DNA of 64,000 nucleotides from Pseudomonas frederiksbergensis (GCF_003732275.1 NZ_MOBM01000002.1:1-64000); one strand, 5' to 3'; shown: positions 43,945 through 54,589, numbered from the stretch's first letter. Translations and numbers: made by a program. The notes: generated by a model from the sequence alone, not told the origin.

Positions 43945-45228
43945 ATGTCCTTCCCCACCACCTGGTACTCCCAAACCTCGTTGCCCCGCGCGGCCAGGTC
44001 CGAACTGAATACCCACGAAACCTGCGACGTCTGCATCATCGGCGCCGGGATCGCGGGCCTTACCGCCGCCCTGGAACTGACCCGGCGCGGCAAACGCGTG
44101 GTCATCCTCGAAGCCCATCAAGTCGCCTGGGGCGCGTCCGGCCGCAATGGCGGCGTGGTCTCGCCGGGTTGGGCTGAAGGGTCGGCGGCGATTCGCAAAA
44201 AACTCGGACTGGAACAGGCCAGAGCGCTGTTTCAAATGTCCGTCGAAGGCGTGGAAATAGTGCGCCACAACATCGCCGAACTGGCGCTGACCGGCTGCGA
44301 TCCATCCGCCGGCACGATTCGGGTCAAGCGTTACGACGACAGCGCAGGCGTGAAAAACCACATCGACACCATGCGCCGCGACTTCGGCTATGAACTCAAC
44401 TACCTCGACACCACCCAGGTTCGCGAACGGGCCCACACCCTGCGCTATTTCCAGGGCATCGAGGATCCGAACGCCTTGCACTTTCATCCACTGAATTATT
44501 GCCTGGGCCTGGCCCTCGCCATCGAAGCAGCTGGAGGGAAGATTTTCGAACACTCAAAAATGCTGGCCTGGCATCGCGAGGGCAGCGATAAAATTGTCCA
44601 GACTGCTCACGGCTCCGTACGTTGCCAGGACCTGGTGTTCTGCGCCGGCGGTTACGGCGGCCCGGAGTTGCAGAAACTCAGCCGCGCCTACCTGCCCATC
44701 GCTACCTACGTGGTACTGACCGAACACCTGGGCGACTCGATCAAAAACGTCCTCGACTCCGGCGCCGCCTTCTCCGACGACCGCCGCGCCTCGGACTACT
44801 ATCGCGTGGTCGAAGGCGACCGCCTGCTCTGGGGCGGACGCATCACCACCCGCAACGAACAGAACGAAAAAGCCTTGGCGGCCATGCTCAAGGCGGACAT
44901 GGTCTCGGTGTATCCACAACTGGCGCCGGTAAAAATCGAATTGGCATGGTCGGGCCTGATGGGGTACTCCACCAACAAAATGCCTAACCTGGGGCTGTTG
45001 GAACCGGGCGTCTGGGCCTGTACCTCGTTTGGTGGCCATGGCCTGAATACCGGCTCGATTGGCGGCAGGGTCATTGCCGAAGCCGTGTGCGGGGAAAGTG
45101 CGCGGTATCAGGTGTTCAAACCGTACCTGCTGGACTGGAACGGAGGGCCGTTTGGGCGAGTTGCGGCCAATGCGATTTATCAGTCGTTGAAGGTCATGGA
45201 TTTTGTTCAGGAGCGGTTTCGCGGCTGA
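43945..45228 (+). CDS. FAD-dependent amine/amino-acid oxidoreductase (DAO family, PuuB-like)
   Basis: A 427-residue flavoprotein. The dinucleotide-binding motif CDVCIIGAGIAGLTAALEL is at about residues 27-45, ASGRNGGVVSPGW follows, and the C-terminal FAD contact is GHGLNTGSIGGR. It resembles gamma-glutamylputrescine oxidase and related DAO-family amine oxidases. With the aminotransferase and importer it probably forms a small amine or amino-acid catabolic cluster. The substrate is not determinable by eye. A REP element separates it from the importer genes. Confidence 0.87.
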   Translation: MSFPTTWYSQTSLPRAARSELNTHETCDVCIIGAGIAGLTAALELTRRGKRVVILEAHQVAWGASGRNGGVVSPGWAEGSAAIRKKLGLEQARALFQMSVEGVEIVRHNIAELALTGCDPSAGTIRVKRYDDSAGVKNHIDTMRRDFGYELNYLDTTQVRERAHTLRYFQGIEDPNALHFHPLNYCLGLALAIEAAGGKIFEHSKMLAWHREGSDKIVQTAHGSVRCQDLVFCAGGYGGPELQKLSRAYLPIATYVVLTEHLGDSIKNVLDSGAAFSDDRRASDYYRVVEGDRLLWGGRITTRNEQNEKALAAMLKADMVSVYPQLAPVKIELAWSGLMGYSTNKMPNLGLLEPGVWACTSFGGHGLNTGSIGGRVIAEAVCGESARYQVFKPYLLDWNGGPFGRVAANAIYQSLKVMDFVQERFRG

Positions 45229-45257
45229 TCGCAATCGACTTCGGCCAACGCATAACC

Positions 45258-45346
45258 TGTGGGAGCGAGCCTGCTCGCGATAGCGATTTATCATTCAACA
45301 TTGATATCGACTGACCCACCGCTATCGCGAGCAGGCTCGCTCCCAC
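45258..45346. repeat. Paired REP element (family B)
   Basis: TGTGGGAGCGAGCCTGCTCG and its inverted copy, separated by about 40 bp, between the convergent oxidoreductase and trxB genes. Confidence 0.92.
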
Positions 45347-45374
45347 ACTGTTGATCGAGCGTTTGCGACCCCAT

Positions 45375-45400
45375 AAAAAACCGGCCGAAGCCGGTTTTTT
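45375..45400. terminator. Bidirectional terminator between the oxidoreductase and trxB
   Basis: AAAAAACCGGC-CGAA-GCCGGTTTTTT, a symmetrical stem flanked by A6/T6, 20 bp after the trxB stop. Confidence 0.88.
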
Positions 45401-45419
45401 GCTTTCTACAGAATCAGCA

Positions 45420-46691
<1,272 letters not shown>

Positions 46692-47447
46692 ATGCCCGCC
46701 CCTGTTCTGTCTGGCCCGCAATACCTGCGCGAGGGCCTCAAGCTGGTCCTGAGCCCAAGCCTGCGCTTGTTCGTGTTGTTGCCGCTGGCGATCAACCTGG
46801 TGCTGTTCGTCGGATTGATCTATCTGGCCGGCCATCAGTTCAGTATGTGGGTCGATACGCTGATGCCGTCCCTGCCGGATTGGCTGAGCTTCCTCAGCTA
46901 CATCCTCTGGCCGATATTCGTCGTGTTGGTGGTGTTGATGGTGTTCTTCACCTTCACCATGCTGGCCAACGTTATCGCCGCGCCATTCAATGGCTTCCTG
47001 GCGGAGAAGGTCGAAGTGGTGGTGCGCGGCACCGACGACTTCCCGGCCTTCAGCTGGGGCGAACTGATCGCCATGATCCCGCGCACCCTGTCCCGGGAAA
47101 TGCGCAAACTCGGCTACTTCCTGCCCAGGGCCATCGGTCTGTTCATTCTGTCGTTCATCCCGGTGGTCAACATCATTGCCGCGCCGCTGTGGCTGTTGTT
47201 CGGGGTATGGATGATGGCGATCCAGTACATCGATTACCCGGCGGATAACCACAAACTCGGCTGGAACGAAATGCTCGCCTGGCTGCGGCAGAAACGCTGG
47301 CAGAGCATGAGCTTTGGCGGGATTGTTTATCTGGTGTTGCTGATTCCGGTGGTCAACATTCTGATGATGCCGGCGGCAGTGGCTGGGGCGACGTTGTTCT
47401 GGGTGCGTGAGCGTGGCGCGGAAAATCTGGTGGCAGAACGCCGTTAA
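46692..47447 (+). CDS. cysZ: Sulfate transporter CysZ
   Basis: A 251-residue inner-membrane protein with four to six hydrophobic helices (about residues 23-48, 72-100, 143-170 and 205-235) matching CysZ, the sulfate-uptake channel feeding cysteine synthesis. The motifs [21 protein letters not shown] and [14 protein letters not shown] are characteristic. I chose the ATG at 46692, with CGGAG upstream, over an in-frame extension. The cysD-cysNC genes 7 kb away serve the same pathway. Confidence 0.92.
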   Translation: MPAPVLSGPQYLREGLKLVLSPSLRLFVLLPLAINLVLFVGLIYLAGHQFSMWVDTLMPSLPDWLSFLSYILWPIFVVLVVLMVFFTFTMLANVIAAPFNGFLAEKVEVVVRGTDDFPAFSWGELIAMIPRTLSREMRKLGYFLPRAIGLFILSFIPVVNIIAAPLWLLFGVWMMAIQYIDYPADNHKLGWNEMLAWLRQKRWQSMSFGGIVYLVLLIPVVNILMMPAAVAGATLFWVRERGAENLVAERR

Positions 47448-47511
47448 TCGCGTCACAAATCCATCATCCCACCGTAACAATGACGACATGGCCTCAGCCG
47501 ACACTGAGGTC

Positions 47512-48687
47512 ATGACGACAACTCTGCATATCACCCTGATCACCGAAACCTTCCCTCCGGAAATCAACGGCGTGGCCAATACCCTTGGTCGCTTGTTCGA
47601 CGGTTTGCGCGCGCGCGGGCATCAGGTGGAGTTGGTGCGGCCACGCCAGGGTGGCGACCCGCTTATGGGCAGCAACGATGAGTTGCTGTTGTGTCGAGGC
47701 TGGCCACTGCCGGGTTATCCCGGCCTGCAATGGGGTCAGTCGTCGATGCACAAGCTGCTGCGGCGCTGGAAACGGCATCGCCCGGACGTGTTGTACATCG
47801 CCACCGAAGGACCGCTGGGGTTGTCGGCGTTGCGCGCGGCACGGCGTTTGGGGATCTCGGTGGTCAGCGGCTTTCATACCAATTTTCAGCAGTATTCCAG
47901 CCAATACGGCCTCGGGCTGCTGACGCGCTTGCTGACTCACTACCTGCGCTGGTTTCACAATCGCACGACCCTGACCCTGGTGCCCAGCGCCAGCCAGCGT
48001 CTGGAACTGGAGCGCCGTAGTTTCGAGCGCCTGGCGCTGCTCTCTCGAGGCGTCGACAGTCAGTTGTTCCATCCGGCCAAACGGCTGAAGCCGCTGCGCG
48101 AGCAATGGGGACTGGCCGAGGATGATATTGCCTTCATCCACGTAGGACGTCTGGCCCAGGAAAAGAATCTTGGCTTGCTCAAGCGCAGTTTCAACACGCT
48201 GAAAATGACTTATCCACAGCGGAAAATGAAATTGATTGTGGTCGGAGACGGTCCGCAACGATCGATGCTGGAGAAGGAATTGCCCGAGGCGATTTTCTGC
48301 GGTTCACAACGCGGCGAAGCCTTGGCCAGTCATTATGCGTCGGGGGATGTGTTTCTGTTTCCGAGCCTGACCGAAACCTTCGGCAATGTGGTGCTTGAGG
48401 CATTGGCCTCGGGGCTGGGGGTAGTGGCGTACGATCAGGCGGCGGCGGCGCAGCATATTCGCCATGGCTACAACGGCGTACTGGCCATGCCCGGGGATGA
48501 AGAGGCGTTCTGCGATGCGGCACGTTGGCTGCTGGAAGAGCGCGAAACCTTGCGCTGCGTGCGTCTTAATGCGCGCCAGCATGCGAGTCGTCAGGGTTGG
48601 GCGGCGATTATCGAGCAGTTCGAGGGGCAGTTGCGCGGGGCTTGTGTTGGGGAGCAGGTAGTTCCTAATGCACAGACATTACCCTGA
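47512..48687 (+). CDS. GT4-family glycosyltransferase (alpha-mannosyltransferase-like)
   Basis: A 391-residue GT-B glycosyltransferase. The N-terminal acceptor domain (ITETFPPEINGVANTLGRL, residues 9-27) is followed by a nucleotide-sugar domain with HVGRLAQEKNL and the EX7E motif in SLTETFGNVVLEAL. It resembles GDP-mannose-dependent alpha-mannosyltransferases (MgtA-like) that build glycolipids. An alternative ATG lies at 47488; neither start has an ideal ribosome-binding site. It is 64 bp downstream of cysZ, in an order conserved across Pseudomonas. Confidence 0.85.
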   Translation: MTTTLHITLITETFPPEINGVANTLGRLFDGLRARGHQVELVRPRQGGDPLMGSNDELLLCRGWPLPGYPGLQWGQSSMHKLLRRWKRHRPDVLYIATEGPLGLSALRAARRLGISVVSGFHTNFQQYSSQYGLGLLTRLLTHYLRWFHNRTTLTLVPSASQRLELERRSFERLALLSRGVDSQLFHPAKRLKPLREQWGLAEDDIAFIHVGRLAQEKNLGLLKRSFNTLKMTYPQRKMKLIVVGDGPQRSMLEKELPEAIFCGSQRGEALASHYASGDVFLFPSLTETFGNVVLEALASGLGVVAYDQAAAAQHIRHGYNGVLAMPGDEEAFCDAARWLLEERETLRCVRLNARQHASRQGWAAIIEQFEGQLRGACVGEQVVPNAQTLP

Positions 48688-48710
48688 ATCCTTGATGACA
48701 TTGAGTCAAT

Positions 48711-48796
48711 CTTCGCGAGCAAGCCCGCTCCCACCTTTGATCGCATTCCCCTGAGAGAACTCGGTCGAATGTGGGAGCGGGCTTGCTCGCGAAGGC
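48711..48796. repeat. Paired REP element (family B)
   Basis: CTTCGCGAGCAAGCCCGCTC on the left and GAGCGGGCTTGCTCGCGAAG on the right, between convergent glycosyltransferase and OYE genes. Confidence 0.92.
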
Positions 48797-48813
48797 GTCA
48801 GTCCTGTCGCCGC

Positions 48814-49917
48814 TTAAACCAGCGTCATCAAAGCCTCACGGCTAAACGGCAGGATGTCTTCCTCACGACCGTCCCGCACTTTCTGCGCCCAATCCGGGTC
48901 CACCAGCAATGCACGACCCACGGCCACCAGATCGAACTCATCGTTATTCAAACGCTCCAGCAGTTTTTCCAGGCTGGCCGGTTGGGCGATCTTATCGGTG
49001 TTGACCATGAATTGCAGAAACTCGCCATCCAGGCCGACGCTGCCGACGGTGATGGTTGGCTTGCCGGTGAGCTTGCGGGTCCAGCCGGCCAGGTTCAGCT
49101 CGGAACCGTCGAACTCAGGCTCCCAGAAACGCCGCGTCGAACAGTGGAAAATGTCCACGCCAGCGTCGGATAACGGCTTAAGGAATTCACCCAAGGCTTC
49201 CGGGGTTTGCACCAAGCGCGCGGTGTAGTCCTGCTGCTTCCATTGGGAGAAACGGAAGATGATCGGGAAACCCTCACCGACCGCGGCACGTACCGCCTCA
49301 ATCAGTTCGATGGCGAAGCGCGAACGGTTCGCCAGGCTGCCACCGTATTCGTCAGTGCGCTGATTGCTGCCTTCCCAGAAGAACTGGTCCACCAGATAAC
49401 CGTGGGCACCGTGGATTTCCACGCCGTCCATGCCGATGCTTTGAGCGTCTTTGGCAGCCTGGGCGAACGCGGCGATCACCTCCTGAATATCCTGCCGGGT
49501 CATGCCGTGAACCACGACCTGACCGTCCTTCAATTTTTCCGATGGACCGTAGCCCGGCACGCTGGCATCCGGCTCGGTGCCGATGCGGCGCACGCTGCCC
49601 ACATGCCACAATTGCGGAACGATCTTGCCGCCTTCGGCATGCACCGCGTCGACGACTTTCTTCCAGCCGGACAATGCCGCTTCACCGTAGAAGTGCGGCA
49701 CGTTCGGATAGCCGTTGGAGGCCTTGTGACCGACGGTGGTGCCTTCGGTGATGATCAGACCAACCCCGGCAGCGGCGCGACGACGGTAATACTCGATCAC
49801 TTTGGAATTGGGCACGCCGCCCGGCGAAAACGAGCGGGTCATCGGCGCCATGACGACGCGGGTCGGCAGTTCGAGGGCGCCGAGGTGAAAAGGCTTGAAC
49901 AGGGCTTTGACGGGCAT
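48814..49917 (-). CDS. NADH:flavin oxidoreductase, Old Yellow Enzyme family
   Basis: A 367-residue FMN TIM-barrel ene-reductase of the OYE family (N-ethylmaleimide reductase-like in layout). The motifs RVVMAPMTRSFSPGGVPN (residues 17-34), VEIHGAHGYLVDQFFW (His/Tyr proton-donor region), GGSLANRSRF and VAVGRALLVDPDW are visible. I chose the ATG at 49917, with GGAG upstream. The physiological substrate is unknown; the family reduces activated C=C bonds. Confidence 0.9.
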   Translation of the reverse strand: MPVKALFKPFHLGALELPTRVVMAPMTRSFSPGGVPNSKVIEYYRRRAAAGVGLIITEGTTVGHKASNGYPNVPHFYGEAALSGWKKVVDAVHAEGGKIVPQLWHVGSVRRIGTEPDASVPGYGPSEKLKDGQVVVHGMTRQDIQEVIAAFAQAAKDAQSIGMDGVEIHGAHGYLVDQFFWEGSNQRTDEYGGSLANRSRFAIELIEAVRAAVGEGFPIIFRFSQWKQQDYTARLVQTPEALGEFLKPLSDAGVDIFHCSTRRFWEPEFDGSELNLAGWTRKLTGKPTITVGSVGLDGEFLQFMVNTDKIAQPASLEKLLERLNNDEFDLVAVGRALLVDPDWAQKVRDGREEDILPFSREALMTLV

Positions 49918-50015
49918 GGGACGCTCCACGGGACATAGACTTTATGACGGCGATAATATGGAGACTGCCAAGCCTTGAACAGCACTATTGATTTAAGTGA
50001 TTAAGGATTAGAAAC

Positions 50016-50098
50016 GAAAAGATCGCAGCCTTCGGCAACTCCTACAGGGGAATGCGTAACCCGTAGGAGCTGCCGAAGGCTGCGATCTTTTGATCTTG
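50016..50098. repeat. Paired REP-like repeat (family C)
   Basis: AAAAGATCGCAGCCTTCGGC and GCCGAAGGCTGCGATCTTTT, perfect inverted copies about 30 bp apart, just after the gpx stop. Confidence 0.9.
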
Positions 50099-50103
50099 CT
50101 TTT

Positions 50104-50586
50104 TTAGCTCAGCGCTTTTTCGATCGCCTGGATGACAACATGGTCATCCGGCGCCGTACGAGGCGAGAACCGCGCCAGTACGCGACCGTCCTTGCCCAGC
50201 AGGAATTTCTCGAAGTTCCAGGTGATGTCGCCCGGGAATTCCGCGCCTTCGCCCGCCAGCAGGCGATACAACTGATGACGCTCATGACCGTTGACTTCCA
50301 GCTTGCTGGACAACGGAAAGGTCACGCCATAGTTGAGACTGCAGAATGCCTGGATCTCCTGCTCGGTACCCGGTTCCTGCCCGGCAAACTGGTTGCATGG
50401 CAAGCCCAGCACACTGAAACCCTTGTCCTTGTATTGCTGATAGAGGTTTTCCAGCGCCGCGTACTGTGGGGTCAAACCACATTTGGAGGCGACGTTGACC
50501 ACCAGCACGACACGCCCCTTGAAGGGCGCCAGAGGTAACTCCTGACCATCCAGGGCTGTCAGTTTAAGGTCGTGAAAAGCACTCAT
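50104..50586 (-). CDS. gpx: Glutathione peroxidase (thioredoxin-dependent type)
   Basis: A 160-residue peroxidase that reduces hydrogen and organic peroxides. The catalytic tetrad is visible: C36 (NVASKCGLTPQY, cysteine rather than selenocysteine), Gln and the second Cys region in GLPCNQFAGQEPG, and Trp-Asn in ITWNFEKFLLG. I chose the ATG at 50586 over an in-frame start four codons upstream. Cysteine-type bacterial enzymes of this group usually use thioredoxin; trxB lies nearby. Confidence 0.93.
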   Translation of the reverse strand: MSAFHDLKLTALDGQELPLAPFKGRVVLVVNVASKCGLTPQYAALENLYQQYKDKGFSVLGLPCNQFAGQEPGTEQEIQAFCSLNYGVTFPLSSKLEVNGHERHQLYRLLAGEGAEFPGDITWNFEKFLLGKDGRVLARFSPRTAPDDHVVIQAIEKALS

Positions 50587-50656
50587 GACGAACTCCAAAT
50601 TCCCGTGTTCTTCTCGAAACAGCCACTTGGCGGTGCCATCAAGGACAGCCGCGGAC

Positions 50657-50679
50657 TAAAAAGGCGCCCTCAGGCGCCT
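50657..50679 (-). terminator. slyD terminator
   Basis: GGCGCC-TGAG-GGCGCC stem followed by Ts on the minus strand, about 30 bp after the slyD stop. Confidence 0.8.
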
Positions 50680-50708
50680 CTCCAGCTCTCTGAGCTTAGC
50701 GCAGAAAA

Positions 50709-51194
50709 TCAGTGGTGATGGCCACCTTCGCCATGGACGTGACCATGAGCGATTTCTTCCTGGCTGGCGTCACGGATGTCGATGATCTTGACCTGGAAAT
50801 TCAGGCGCTGACCGGCCAACGGGTGGTTGCCATCAACGGTGACATCGTCGCCGTCCAGATCGCGAATGGTGACGATCTGCATCTGGCCGTCCGGCGCGGA
50901 AGCGTGGAACTGCATGCCCACTTCCAGCTCGTCAACGCCTTCGAACATGCTGCGGCTCAGAGTGCTGACCAGTTCGGCAGCGTATTCGCCGTAGGCATCT
51001 TCAGGTTCTACGGCGACAGTCAGTTCGTCACCGACTGCTTTGCCTTCCAGTGCCTTTTCCAGGCCCGGGATGATATTACCTGCGCCTTGCAGGTAGACCA
51101 GCGGCGCGCCGCCGGCGGAGCTGTCGATGACCTCACCAGCGTCGTTGGTCAGGGTATAGTCGATGGAGACAGCCTTATTGGCGGCGATCAGCAT
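50709..51194 (-). CDS. slyD: SlyD-type FKBP peptidyl-prolyl isomerase
   Basis: A 161-residue FKBP prolyl isomerase/chaperone with an insert-in-flap domain. The FKBP core has VSIDYTLTNDAGEVIDSS and QGAGNIIPGLEKAL; the IF domain is about residues 70-125. A short histidine-rich tail (GHVHGEGGHHH) could bind nickel or other metals, though it is shorter than in E. coli SlyD. Its ATG shares the tetranucleotide CATG with the head-to-head ATG of the DUF3565 gene. Confidence 0.93.
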   Translation of the reverse strand: MLIAANKAVSIDYTLTNDAGEVIDSSAGGAPLVYLQGAGNIIPGLEKALEGKAVGDELTVAVEPEDAYGEYAAELVSTLSRSMFEGVDELEVGMQFHASAPDGQMQIVTIRDLDGDDVTVDGNHPLAGQRLNFQVKIIDIRDASQEEIAHGHVHGEGGHHH

Positions 51195-51501
51195 GGGGCG
51201 AGACCTTTTGCATAAGAAGATAGAAAGACCAAGTTTAGCGAAGCAATCGCCCGAAAGCGAACACAACCCGGACAGACGGGGTGCGACGAAAGCCTCGACC
51301 GTCACAGGCTTTCATCAGGATGAGGATGGCCACTGGGTGGCCGAGCTTTCCTGCGGCCATACCCAACACCTGCGACACCAGCCCCCATGGCAATCCCGGG
51401 CCTGGGTGCTGGACCCTTCACTGCGTAATGAAAAAATAGGCCAGCCCTTTGATTGCGGATGGTGCGCACAAGGCTCGGTTAGCGATAACCTTGACGACTG
51501 A
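51193..51501 (+). CDS. DUF3565-family protein (start uncertain)
   Basis: The C-terminal part (GFHQDEDGHWVAELSCGH, then QPPWQSRAWVLDP, GQPFDCGWC) is a clear DUF3565 domain of about 65 residues, with Cys and His residues that could bind a metal. The upstream ~35 residues are not conserved-looking; the ATG at 51193 overlaps the slyD start codon on the other strand, and a TTG at 51208 is an alternative. The true start is therefore open. Function is unknown. It sits between slyD and pta, where related genomes often have ackA. Confidence 0.7.
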   Translation: MGRDLLHKKIERPSLAKQSPESEHNPDRRGATKASTVTGFHQDEDGHWVAELSCGHTQHLRHQPPWQSRAWVLDPSLRNEKIGQPFDCGWCAQGSVSDNLDD

Positions 51502-51575
51502 ATTTCGGTAGATCGTCAGACATAGATGATCACCTGGCGGCCACGGCTGCCCACATGCACTTCCAGAGAATCCGC

Positions 51576-53675
51576 ATGCAAACTTTTTTTATCGCGCCCA
51601 CCGATTTTGGTGTGGGTCTGACCTCCATCAGCCTCGGGCTGGTGCGTACGCTTGAGCGGGCCGGTCTCAAAGTCGGCTTTTTCAAACCGATTGCCCAGCC
51701 GCACCCGGGCGACACAGGCCCTGAACGCTCCACCGAACTGGTGGCCCGCACCCACGGCTTGAAACCGCCTCAGCCGTTGGGTCTGGCCCATGTCGAGCGG
51801 ATGCTCGGCGACGGTCAGCTGGACGAACTGCTCGAAGAAATCATCACCCTTTATCAGCAAGCCGCTATCGGCAAGGACGTGCTGATCGTCGAAGGCATGG
51901 TCCCGACCCGCAGCGCCAGTTACGCGGCGCGGGTCAACCTGCATTTGGCCAAGAGCCTGGACGCCGATGTGATTCTGGTCTCGGCACCGGAGAACGAAGT
52001 CCTGACCGAATTGTCCGGCCGGGTGGAGTTGCAGGCGCAATTGTTCGGCGGTCCGAAAGACCCGAAAGTCCTGGGCGTGATCCTCAACAAGGTCAAGACC
52101 GACGAAAGCATGGAGGCCTTCGCCTCGCGCTTGAAGGAACACTCGCCGTTACTGCGCAGTGGCGATTTTCGCCTGCTCGGCTGCATCCCGTTCCAGCCCG
52201 AACTGAATGCGCCGCGTACCCGCGATGTGGCCGATCTGATGGGCGCTCAGGTGCTCAACGCCGGCGACTATGAAACCCGGCGCATGACCAACATCATCAT
52301 CTGCGCACGCACCGTGCGCAACACCGTGGAACTGCTCAAACCCGGTGTGCTGGTGGTAACCCCCGGCGATCGTGACGACATCATCCTCGCCGTCAGCCTC
52401 GCGGCGATGAATGGCGTGCCTCTGGCCGGCCTGTTGCTGACCAGCGACACCCTGCCCGACCCGCGCATCATGGATTTGTGTCGTGGCGCCTTGCAGGCCG
52501 GCTTGCCGGTGTTGTCGGTCAGCACCGGTTCCTACGACACCGCCAACCAGTTGAACGGTTTGAACAAGGAAATCCCGATCGACGACCGCGAACGTGCGGA
52601 GATCATCACCGATTTCGTCGCCAGCCACCTCGACGCCAACTGGCTGCACCAGCGCTGCGGCACGCCACGGGAAATGCGCCTGTCACCAGCGGTGTTCCGC
52701 TACCAACTGATCCAGCGCGCCCAAGCCGCCAACAAGCGCATCGTGTTGCCCGAAGGCAGCGAGCCGTTGACCGTGCAGGCCGCCGCGATCTGTCAGGCGC
52801 GCGGCATTGCCCGTTGCGTGTTGCTGGCCAAACCGGCGGACGTCGAAGCGGTCGCCCGCGCCCAAGGCATCGAGTTGCCGCCGGGGCTGGAAATCCTCGA
52901 CCCGGACTTGATTCGCGAGCGCTATGTCGAGCCGATGGTTGCACTGCGCAAGACTAAAAGCCTCAACGCGCCGATGGCCGAGCAGCAACTGGAAGACACC
53001 GTGGTGATCGGCACCATGATGCTGGCGCTGGATGAAGTCGACGGGCTGGTGTCCGGGGTTATTCACTCCACCGCCAACACCATCCGCCCGGCCCTGCAAC
53101 TGATCAAGACCGCGCCGGGCTGCACACTGGTGTCTTCGGTGTTCTTCATGCTGTTTCCGGAAGAAGTGCTGGTTTACGGCGACTGCGTGATGAACCCGCA
53201 CCCGAGTGCCAGCGAACTGGCCGAGATCGCCTTGCAAAGCGCCGATTCGGCAGCGGCGTTCGGCATCACTCCGCGCGTGGCGATGATCAGCTACTCCAGT
53301 GGCGAGTCGGCCAGCGGTGAAGAAGTCGAGAAGGTTCGCGAGGCCACATTGCTCGCTCACGAACAGCAAAACTCGCTGTTGATCGACGGCCCGTTGCAGT
53401 ACGACGCCGCCGCCAACGAAACCGTGGCCCGACAACTGGCGCCGAACAGTCAAGTGGCTGGTCGTGCCACGGTGTTCGTGTTCCCCGACTTGAACACCGG
53501 CAACACCACCCACAAAGCCGTGCAGCGCAGCGCCGACTGCGTCAGCCTCGGCCCGATGCTGCAAGGCCTGCGCAAACCGGTTAACGACCTGCCGCGCGGC
53601 GCGCAGGTCGACGACATCGTCTACACCATCGCGTTGACCGCGATCCAGGCTGCCAACCGACCTATGGATGTTTAA
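51576..53675 (+). CDS. pta: Phosphate acetyltransferase (long form)
   Basis: A 699-residue enzyme interconverting acetyl-CoA and acetyl phosphate. The N-terminal P-loop/BioD-like domain (residues 1-200, FIAPTDFGVGLTSISLGL) is followed by a DRTGG domain (about 215-330) and the C-terminal PTA_PTB catalytic domain (about 375-699, with IVLPEGSEPLTVQAA, MNPHPSASELAEIAL and ARATVFVFPDLNTGN-like GRATVFVFPDLNTGN). I chose the ATG at 51576. No ackA is adjacent. The acyltransferase gene begins immediately at the stop. Confidence 0.96.
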   Translation: MQTFFIAPTDFGVGLTSISLGLVRTLERAGLKVGFFKPIAQPHPGDTGPERSTELVARTHGLKPPQPLGLAHVERMLGDGQLDELLEEIITLYQQAAIGKDVLIVEGMVPTRSASYAARVNLHLAKSLDADVILVSAPENEVLTELSGRVELQAQLFGGPKDPKVLGVILNKVKTDESMEAFASRLKEHSPLLRSGDFRLLGCIPFQPELNAPRTRDVADLMGAQVLNAGDYETRRMTNIIICARTVRNTVELLKPGVLVVTPGDRDDIILAVSLAAMNGVPLAGLLLTSDTLPDPRIMDLCRGALQAGLPVLSVSTGSYDTANQLNGLNKEIPIDDRERAEIITDFVASHLDANWLHQRCGTPREMRLSPAVFRYQLIQRAQAANKRIVLPEGSEPLTVQAAAICQARGIARCVLLAKPADVEAVARAQGIELPPGLEILDPDLIRERYVEPMVALRKTKSLNAPMAEQQLEDTVVIGTMMLALDEVDGLVSGVIHSTANTIRPALQLIKTAPGCTLVSSVFFMLFPEEVLVYGDCVMNPHPSASELAEIALQSADSAAAFGITPRVAMISYSSGESASGEEVEKVREATLLAHEQQNSLLIDGPLQYDAAANETVARQLAPNSQVAGRATVFVFPDLNTGNTTHKAVQRSADCVSLGPMLQGLRKPVNDLPRGAQVDDIVYTIALTAIQAANRPMDV

Positions 53676-54584
53676 ATGCTGGATTTTCTACCCGCCCCCC
53701 TGCGCGGCGTGATCGCCTCGCTGTTGTTGGCGCTGAACACGATTGTCTGCTGCACGCCGCTGTTCGTGGTGGCAATCTTCAAACTGCTGCGGCCCTTCCC
53801 CGCCGCCCAGCGTTTCACCGACTGGCTGATGAGCCATATCCACGAAACCTGGATCAGCAACAACAAGGCCTGGATGGACCTGCTCGGGCATACGCGCTGG
53901 CAGCTCAGCGGGCTGGAAGGCCTGGACTATCAGCACTCGTACCTGATCACCAGCAACCACCAGAGCTGGGTCGACATCATGGTGTTGCAGTACGTGCTCA
54001 ATCGGCGCATCCGCCCGCTGAAGTTCTTCCTCAAGCAGCAACTGATCTGGGTGCCGGTGATCGGTCTGGCGTGGTGGGCACTCGGTTTTCCGTTCATGAA
54101 GCGTTACTCCAAGGCCTATCTGGAAAAGCATCCAGAGAAGAAAGGCAAAGACCTGGAAACCACCCGCAAGACCTGCGACAAGTTCCGCAATAACCCGGTG
54201 GGGATTTTCAACTTCGTCGAAGGCACGCGCTTCACCGAGGGCAAGCACGTACAGCAGAGCTCACCGTTCCGCTACCTGCTCAAGCCGAAAGCGGGCGGTA
54301 TTGCCTTCGTGCTGGATGCCATGGGCGACCAGCTGGAAGCCATCGTCAATGTGACCATCCACTATCCGGCCGGGCGTCCGGGTTACTGGGATTTGCTCTG
54401 TGGCAATGTTAAGGACGTGGTGGTGCACTTTCAGGAGCTGAAGATTCCACCGCAGTTCGTCGGCAAGAACTACGACCAGGACGGTGCGTATCGGCTCGAG
54501 TTTCAGGGTTGGATCAATCAGCTGTGGAATGACAAGGATGCGCTGCTGGGGCAGATGCACCGCGAATTTCCAGACAAACACTGA
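53676..54584 (+). CDS. 1-acyl-sn-glycerol-3-phosphate acyltransferase-family protein (YihG-like)
   Basis: A 302-residue membrane-anchored PlsC-family acyltransferase. An N-terminal hydrophobic segment (about residues 9-35) precedes catalytic HX4D motif NHQSWVD (about 94-100) and motif III FVEGTRFTEGK (about 181-191). Length and motifs match YihG-type enzymes, which acylate lysophosphatidic acid and shape membrane fatty-acid composition. Its ATG immediately follows the pta stop (TAAATG), so the two are coupled. Confidence 0.9.
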   Translation: MLDFLPAPLRGVIASLLLALNTIVCCTPLFVVAIFKLLRPFPAAQRFTDWLMSHIHETWISNNKAWMDLLGHTRWQLSGLEGLDYQHSYLITSNHQSWVDIMVLQYVLNRRIRPLKFFLKQQLIWVPVIGLAWWALGFPFMKRYSKAYLEKHPEKKGKDLETTRKTCDKFRNNPVGIFNFVEGTRFTEGKHVQQSSPFRYLLKPKAGGIAFVLDAMGDQLEAIVNVTIHYPAGRPGYWDLLCGNVKDVVVHFQELKIPPQFVGKNYDQDGAYRLEFQGWINQLWNDKDALLGQMHREFPDKH

Positions 54585-54589
54585 TCCAG

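Noticed and set aside
42895..44553. A 552-codon minus-strand open frame across the binding-protein and oxidoreductase genes
   Set aside because: Shadow of real genes; it even reads through a REP element, and its composition is unlike a protein.
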